A stretch of 10,972 nt of DNA from JASFEQ01 sp050122535 (GTDB taxonomy: Bacteria; Desulfobacterota; DSM-4660; Desulfatiglandales; HGW-15), in NCBI GenBank assembly GCA_050122535.1, contig JASFIT010000115.1:1-10972 (forward strand), given 5' to 3'. Of this stretch, positions 7,265-10,972 are shown piece after piece. Within the stretch, counting starts at the first letter, position 1. Every line of letters starts with the position of its first letter. The translations under genes and the position numbers were made by a program. Under the pieces are notes generated by a model. It ran no database searches, was not told where the DNA came from, and saw nothing but the letters and a program-made list of their open reading frames with translations.

Positions 7265-7753
7265 TTAGGAGGATGGGGCGTTTTCAATGAGGCTGACCAC
7301 GGCATAGGCCTCCATCCCATCTTGACGGCCGCAAAAACCCATTCCCTCACTGGTGGTGGCCTTGATGTTTATTTGATCCACGTTTATGGCGAGTGCCTTT
7401 GACAGTCTTCGTTTCATGGCCACGAGGGAGGGTGCCAACTTGGGTGCTTCTGCAACGATCGTGGTGTCCACCTGGTTGACCCTGAAACCATCCTCTTTTA
7501 CCCATTCCATCACCTTTTTCAACATGAGCAGGCTGTCCATGTCTTTGTAGGCAGGGTCACTATCCGGAAAGTGCTGACCCAGGTCCCCTTTGGCCAGCGC
7601 GCCGAGGATGGCATCAACAATAGCATGGGTCAACACATCCGCATCAGAATGTCCCAGCAGGCCCAATGGATGGGGAATTTTGACGCCTCCGAGGATCAGA
7701 GAACGTCCCTCCACAAGGCGGTGGGCATCATATCCAAAACCGACACGGAACAC
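7265..7753 (-). CDS. ispF: 2-C-methyl-D-erythritol 2,4-cyclodiphosphate synthase
   Basis: The fifth enzyme of the MEP (non-mevalonate) isoprenoid pathway; it cyclises CDP-methylerythritol 2-phosphate and releases CMP. The 162-residue product has the usual length. The zinc ligands are visible as D9 and H11 (GYDAHRL) and H43 (VLTHAIVDAILGA), with the GHSDADV loop at 34-40 and the C-terminal signature KATTSEGMGFCGRQDGMEAYA. The start codon is GTG at 7753, with AGAGG 5 bases upstream. An ATG overlaps it in another frame (ATGTG), so ATG-seeking programs may miss this start. It lies 52 bases after the zinc-ribbon gene and 45 before cysS; an ispF-cysS neighbourhood is common in bacteria. IspD, often adjacent or fused to IspF, is not in this window. 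Confidence 0.97.
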   Translation of the reverse strand: MFRVGFGYDAHRLVEGRSLILGGVKIPHPLGLLGHSDADVLTHAIVDAILGALAKGDLGQHFPDSDPAYKDMDSLLMLKKVMEWVKEDGFRVNQVDTTIVAEAPKLAPSLVAMKRRLSKALAINVDQINIKATTSEGMGFCGRQDGMEAYAVVSLIENAPSS

Positions 7754-7805
7754 ATTGACCTCTATAAATGCTGACGAATTGGCTGTTTAACTCCTAACTG
7801 TTTCT

Positions 7806-8024
7806 TCAATGACAAGTACTACAGTTTTTGCTTGCACAGCTTGTACATGCCGCCGTGCCAGCCGATGATGAATAATTGCCGCTGCTCTTAAAACTGCAAG
7901 CGGACATAAGCCGTTCAACGCATTCATCATTGCACTCAGGGCAGGATACGGACTCGTCACTTCTAAAGACAAGACATTCAAATTCTTCATTACATTTTGT
8001 GCACCTGTATTCATAAATGGGCAT
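7806..8024 (-). CDS. FmdB-family small zinc-ribbon protein
   Basis: A 72-residue protein of the FmdB type, named for a putative regulator of formamidase in Methylophilus; the role of most members is unknown. It starts MPIYEYRC, the family's hallmark, and has two Cys pairs for a zinc ribbon: C8-x2-C11 and C28-x2-C31. The tail is rich in Ser and Cys (SCASKNCSTCH), also typical. The start at 8024 is chosen because it gives the family N-terminus and has GGGGG 9 bases upstream. The frame is open to 8159, but that part overlaps the preceding gene and has no family resemblance. It follows that gene by 16 bases and precedes ispF by 52, so it is likely co-transcribed with both. Confidence 0.93.
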   Translation of the reverse strand: MPIYEYRCTKCNEEFECLVFRSDESVSCPECNDECVERLMSACSFKSSGNYSSSAGTAACTSCASKNCSTCH

Positions 8025-8040
8025 GCTGTTTATCCCCCTT

Positions 8041-8994
8041 TTACCCTTTTGCTTCCAAACCTTCAATGACCGCAGAGGCGAGTAGAGGAAACATAATCTC
8101 ATGATGACCCACAAAGGAGTATCCCCTTCCACCCTCCTGCGTGGGTCTTTGAACCACATTGGTCATGGGTCGATAGTGTTGCATGAAATCCATATTGACG
8201 GTGGTAAACTTCTGGACCCTATGTCCCAGATTTCTCACCAGCGACAGGGCCTTCAAAAAGACTTCAGGCATAATCACTGCAGATCCCAGGTTTATAAAGA
8301 CCCCACCCTCAAGTTCTGAAACGAGGCTGGCAAAGAGACGAAAGTCAAGATGAGAGGTCTTCCCTATGGCTGCACCGTCCACGCTGGGATGGAAATGGAT
8401 GATATCGGTCCCTATGGCCACGTGTACTGTCAGGGGTATATCCATCTCAAAGGCTTTGGCCACGAGGCTGTGTTGGTTGTAGGGAAATCCTTGCCTGATG
8501 AGCATGTCACCAATGGCCCGTCCCAGCCCATCGCCCCGATTGGCTCCTTCAATGATCGCTTCATTGAGAAATTTTCCCGTCTCTTCGGCCATGCCAAACT
8601 GGCCGTCTCCGATTTGCGCAGCCACGTCTTCTGATGTGTGGCCCACCATGGCCAATTCAGCGTCATGGACGATGCCGGCCCCATTCATGGCCAGTCCGCC
8701 AATAATGCCACGATCCATCAGGTCCGATATAACAGGATTCAGTCCCACCTTTATGGGGTGGGCTCCCATGGCCAAAATGATCATGTTTCCGGATCGGGCG
8801 GCGCGGACGATATGGTCAACCACTTGCCTGAAATCATTCCCGGCCAGTATCTTGGGAAGAGCCTGGATCCAGCTTTTCAAGTTTCCACCTGTCGTCCATG
8901 GCTCCCCAAAATCATCAATTCCCACCTTGCTGGATCTTTCCTTGAGTGGATAAGATTTAACGCCGTCTAAAGGTATGGGTTTCGTTTTAGGCAC
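8041..8994 (-). CDS. Conserved protein, possibly related to the deoxyhypusine synthase superfamily
   Basis: A 317-residue soluble protein without signal or membrane segment. I do not recognise a proven function. It has strong glycine-rich blocks: MGAHPIKVG at 76-84, MNGAG at 103-107 with HD at 110-111, GTDIIHFHPSVDGAA at 195-209, and INLGSAVIMPE at 234-244, then NMDFMQHYRP and a C-terminal GHHEIMFPLLASAV. The order of blocks (AGGIEED-like, then a GGGV-like turn, then a motif before an Asp-rich segment) loosely follows deoxyhypusine synthase, an NAD-binding enzyme. The catalytic Lys of the KHH motif in that enzyme is not present at the matching turn (SAVIMPEVF). A role in modifying an EF-P or IF5A-like substrate is therefore not supported. 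The start is GTG 8994 with GGAG 8 bases upstream. It lies 116 bases after gmhA and 16 before the zinc-ribbon gene. Confidence 0.85.
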   Translation of the reverse strand: MPKTKPIPLDGVKSYPLKERSSKVGIDDFGEPWTTGGNLKSWIQALPKILAGNDFRQVVDHIVRAARSGNMIILAMGAHPIKVGLNPVISDLMDRGIIGGLAMNGAGIVHDAELAMVGHTSEDVAAQIGDGQFGMAEETGKFLNEAIIEGANRGDGLGRAIGDMLIRQGFPYNQHSLVAKAFEMDIPLTVHVAIGTDIIHFHPSVDGAAIGKTSHLDFRLFASLVSELEGGVFINLGSAVIMPEVFLKALSLVRNLGHRVQKFTTVNMDFMQHYRPMTNVVQRPTQEGGRGYSFVGHHEIMFPLLASAVIEGLEAKG

Positions 8995-9024
8995 GAAAGC
9001 AACTCCACTCCTGAGTATTGAAGT

Positions 9025-9053
9025 GCATTAATAAGTCTTTAATTGCCGTTCAA
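9025..9053 (-). promoter_or_regulatory. Possible weak internal promoter upstream of the 8994 gene
   Basis: On the minus strand TTGAAC (9053-9048) and TAATGC (9030-9025) are separated by 17 bases. The match to sigma-70 consensus is partial, and AT-rich sequence makes such matches common, so this is only a candidate for internal transcription within the gmhA-to-uvrB run. Confidence 0.25.
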
Positions 9054-9110
9054 GACTTCCTATTTTGATACTGACACTCAATCTAATCCCAAGGTCATAA
9101 TAAATGAGGC

Positions 9111-9698
9111 CTATTCCTCTGGTACGCCTTGTTGAAAAAGAAGATAGTCAACCAGCTCGCAGATAATATGACCCACCAGGATATGTGTCTCCTGAATTCT
9201 TGCCGTCGCCTTACTTTTGACAACCAGAGACAGGTCAACGAGGCTTGCAAGCTGACCTCCCTCACCCCCTGTGAGTCCAACGGTAAAGATCCCCAGGCTT
9301 TTGGCCGCCTTAACGGCTTCGATGATATTGGTGGAATTCCCGCTGGTGCTTATGCCCAGCAACACGTCTCCTTCCACGCCCAGAGCTTTAATCTGTTTTG
9401 AAAAGATCTCGTTAAAGGAGTAGTCATTCCCCACACTGGTCAAGATGGACGTATCCGTCGTCAGGGCAATGGCTGGTAGGGGAGGGCGCTCAAGTTCATA
9501 GCGATTGATGAATTCTGCGGCTATGTGCTGAGCGTCAGCTGCACTCCCACCATTCCCACAGAGCAGAAGTTTACGATCACTTGTTAAGGCGAGGGCAATT
9601 TTCTCTGCAAAAAAAGTGATTTTGGTCGTATTTTCTTTGATGAAATCTTCTTTGACCCCAATGCTTTCACGAAGCGCCTTTTGGATAATTTTTTCCAC
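9111..9698 (-). CDS. gmhA: Sedoheptulose-7-phosphate (phosphoheptose) isomerase, SIS domain
   Basis: Converts sedoheptulose 7-phosphate to D-glycero-manno-heptose 7-phosphate, the first step towards the ADP-heptose of the LPS inner core. The 195-residue length is normal for GmhA. A single SIS domain shows CGNGGSAADAQHIAAEF at 47-63 with the active-site or metal residues H58 and E62, the phosphate-binding SxSGNS at 117-122 (STSGNS), and Q169 and H177 in QETHILVGH near the C-terminus. The start is GTG at 9698 with GAGGG about 6 bases upstream. It is the first gene after a good promoter at 9768-9740. The other heptose genes (hldE, gmhB) are not in this window, so gmhA is separated from them or they lie beyond the edges. 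Other SIS-domain sugar isomerases are less likely given these residues. Confidence 0.94.
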   Translation of the reverse strand: MEKIIQKALRESIGVKEDFIKENTTKITFFAEKIALALTSDRKLLLCGNGGSAADAQHIAAEFINRYELERPPLPAIALTTDTSILTSVGNDYSFNEIFSKQIKALGVEGDVLLGISTSGNSTNIIEAVKAAKSLGIFTVGLTGGEGGQLASLVDLSLVVKSKATARIQETHILVGHIICELVDYLLFQQGVPEE

Positions 9699-9739
9699 TT
9701 AAATCCCTCGCCTAAAGTTCGAGCAGACTTAGCATAGCA

Positions 9740-9768
9740 AAAATATAGCCTTTTCGGCCACTTGTCAA
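9740..9768 (-). promoter_or_regulatory. Sigma-70-type promoter for gmhA and probably the genes after it
   Basis: On the minus strand a perfect -35 box TTGACA (9768-9763) is followed after 17 bases by TATTTT (9745-9740); TATATT two bases earlier (9747-9742) is an alternative -10 with a 15-base spacer. Transcription would start near 9733, giving a leader of about 35 bases with the gmhA ribosome-binding site. No equally good match was found in front of the later genes, so this may drive the whole run to uvrB. Confidence 0.6.
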
Positions 9769-9846
9769 CTCACCAGCAATGGTAAGCATCTGCTCTCCTT
9801 CACTGAAGTGCTGCGTGGCTCTCCACGGGGATGAATACCATCCTTT

Positions 9847-9923
9847 GTCATTCCCGCGCAGGCGGGAATCCAGATATCACTTCAAGCATTAGAGGCCTGG
9901 ATGCCCGCTTTCGCGGGCATGAC
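9847..9923. repeat. Double palindromic intergenic repeat (GTCATTCCCGCG type)
   Basis: The left arm (9847-9873) and right arm (9897-9923) are 27-base inverted copies matching at 23 positions. Each arm is itself a hairpin: ATTCCCGC-GCAG-GCGGGAAT and ATGCCCGC-TTTC-GCGGGCAT. This is a widespread type of dispersed palindrome in environmental proteobacterial genomes, as I recall. In the arms, T-A pairs of the inner hairpin in the left copy are matched by G-C pairs in the right copy, so each small hairpin stays paired. It lies upstream of the gmhA promoter and downstream of the crotonase gene. Confidence 0.85.
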
Positions 9924-9989
9924 AGATTAGGGTTCAGGAATCGGCATTCAAGTTGGTGATGTTATCCTTCCATTTGTTGCAAATTTAGG

Positions 9990-10013
9990 GACCAGAAGCC
10001 CTGGCTTTTGGTC
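9990..10013 (-). terminator. Hairpin after the crotonase gene, possible terminator without T-run
   Basis: On the minus strand GACCAAAAGCC and GGCTTCTGGTC pair at 10 of 11 positions around a 2-base centre, 35 bases after the crotonase stop. It is followed by CCTAAATTTG rather than a run of T, so it may stabilise the 3' end or stop transcription only weakly. Confidence 0.35.
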
Positions 10014-10048
10014 GGATAGTTTCAATAGTGAGAGGGATCCGGATTCAA

Positions 10049-10882
10049 TCAGGCCCCTTTGAACTCTCCCTTTCGTTTTTGCGTGTACGCGGTGATGGCC
10101 TCGAAGAGGTCTTCTGAAGGCACAATCATACACGATCTGGCCGCATTATAGTCAAGGGATTGATCCAGGGAAACCTCTTCGTCGAAGAGCATGACTTCTT
10201 TGGCTCCCTGAACAGCAAGGGGTGGATTGCTGGCGATCTCCTCTGCCATCTCCATGGCTTTCGCGTCCAGGGTTTCCTTATCAGCGTAGACATCGTTGAC
10301 CAGATTGACGGCTTGAGCCCGTGCCGCATCGAATTGGTTTCCGCGAAAGGCCATCTCCCGAGCGTGGCCAGGTCCCACAATTTTAGGAAGCCGCTGCAGG
10401 CCTCCCACATCTGTAATAAGGCCGAGCTTGGCCTCGGGAAGGGCGAATATGGTCTCCTGCGAGCAGAGTCGAAAATCGCAGCAGAGGACCAGTTCCAGGC
10501 CCGCCCCAAGACAATGCCCGTGAATAACGGCCAAGGTGGGCCTGGTAAGTCGCTCCAATCGTGTATGAATATCCTGGAGTTCTCTTACGAGCCTAAAAAA
10601 GTTCAACTTCTGTGAAGCACCGGGGGTGCCGCCAAGAGCAGCAGTGAGTTCACTCTCAGGACTTATATCTAGGCCCGAACAAAAGGATTTGCCCTCTCCC
10701 CGGAGAAGAATGACCCTCGCCTCTTCGTCTTCCCCTGCCAAACGGATCGCTTCGTCAAGGGCATTCCAAAGGGCCAAGCTCAGGGCGTTTCGTTTTTCAG
10801 GCCTGTTCAGGGTAATCAGCCCCACATAGCCCTCCTTATGATAAGTCACCAGGCTTTTCTGGCCAGTTTTTTCCTCACTCAT
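10049..10882 (-). CDS. Enoyl-CoA hydratase/isomerase (crotonase) family protein, dienoyl-CoA isomerase-like
   Basis: A 277-residue cytoplasmic acyl-CoA enzyme of the crotonase fold. Oxyanion-hole segments are FCSGLDIS (67-74) and HCLGAGLEL (123-131). The Glu pair of hydratases is present as E130 (GAGLEL) and E150 (LPEAKLGL). In addition D158 lies in ITDVGGLQRLPKIVG, which resembles the DVGTLQRLPK segment of delta3,5-delta2,4-dienoyl-CoA isomerases (ECH1), where that Asp is catalytic. The C-terminal part (VSLDQSLDYNAARS) also recalls ECH1. Hydratase or dienoyl isomerase activity, or both, are possible. I chose ATG 10882 because AGGAG stands 9 bases upstream; the frame extends to 10921 without a good site. 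The 90 bases to the window edge hold only its leader and a fragment ACCGTGAAATC shared with the repeat at 906-953. Confidence 0.93.
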   Translation of the reverse strand: MSEEKTGQKSLVTYHKEGYVGLITLNRPEKRNALSLALWNALDEAIRLAGEDEEARVILLRGEGKSFCSGLDISPESELTAALGGTPGASQKLNFFRLVRELQDIHTRLERLTRPTLAVIHGHCLGAGLELVLCCDFRLCSQETIFALPEAKLGLITDVGGLQRLPKIVGPGHAREMAFRGNQFDAARAQAVNLVNDVYADKETLDAKAMEMAEEIASNPPLAVQGAKEVMLFDEEVSLDQSLDYNAARSCMIVPSEDLFEAITAYTQKRKGEFKGA

Positions 10883-10972
10883 ATGAAACCACTCCTTTCT
10901 TTTATTAGCCACAGACCACACACATGAAAAGTGAAATCAAGAGATACTTCACCATTACCGTGAAATCGTATT

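Larger units (their letters stand above)
9699..10048. other. Non-coding stretch between the crotonase gene and gmhA
   Basis: These 350 bases hold, from the gmhA side, its ribosome-binding site and promoter, a 7-bp inverted pair GAGCAGA (9721-9727)/TCTGCTC (9789-9795) that brackets the promoter, the double palindrome at 9847-9923, and a hairpin at 9990-10013. A 61-codon reading frame at 9948-10133 only overlaps the crotonase gene and has no recognisable features. The 7-bp pair could be an operator but is short enough to be chance. Confidence 0.6.

Noticed and set aside
8025..8159. 45-codon upstream extension of the FmdB-type gene
   Set aside because: It overlaps the preceding gene, shows no family resemblance, and the ATG at 8024 has both the MPIYEYRC start and a good ribosome-binding site.
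8498..8953. 151-codon plus-strand reading frame opposite the unassigned gene
   Set aside because: Antisense shadow rich in Ser, Pro and Met with no recognisable motif; the minus-strand product has clear conserved-looking blocks.

Overview
The window looks like a chromosomal segment of an anaerobic Gram-negative bacterium, most likely a deltaproteobacterium (Desulfobacterota). This is inferred, not proven. The reasons are a lone cytoplasmic molybdopterin oxidoreductase of a type common in anaerobes, a phosphoheptose isomerase for LPS heptose, the non-mevalonate isoprenoid enzyme IspF, a crotonase, a Kef-type antiporter, and intergenic regions packed with palindromic repeats. All eight recognised genes and one partial gene lie on the minus strand, so transcription runs from high to low coordinates.

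In order of transcription: 10882-10049 is an enoyl-CoA hydratase/isomerase family protein with features of dienoyl-CoA isomerase. It is followed by a 350-base gap (10048-9699) holding a hairpin, a large palindromic repeat and a good sigma-70-type promoter. Next comes a tightly packed run: gmhA (9698-9111), a conserved protein that may belong to the deoxyhypusine-synthase fold group (8994-8041), a small FmdB-type zinc-ribbon protein (8024-7806), ispF (7753-7265), cysS (7219-5762) and uvrB (5491-3503). Gaps in this run are short (16-116 bases) except between cysS and uvrB, where a 194-base element with terminal inverted repeats sits 9 bases before the uvrB start codon. The run mixes LPS precursor supply, isoprenoid synthesis, tRNA charging and DNA repair, so it looks like a housekeeping operon rather than one pathway.

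Between uvrB and the molybdopterin oxidoreductase (3045-967) is a 457-base non-coding stretch built of repeats. It includes a 121-base unit that folds on paper into an outer stem enclosing three hairpins, and a 47-base repeat whose second copy lies upstream of the Kef-type gene (862 to beyond the left edge). The two copies of that repeat differ by paired changes that keep a hairpin intact.

I found no CRISPR array, tRNA, rRNA, phage or defence system. The most unusual content is in the intergenic repeats, the altered Fe-S ligand motif of the oxidoreductase, and the unassigned deoxyhypusine-synthase-like protein.
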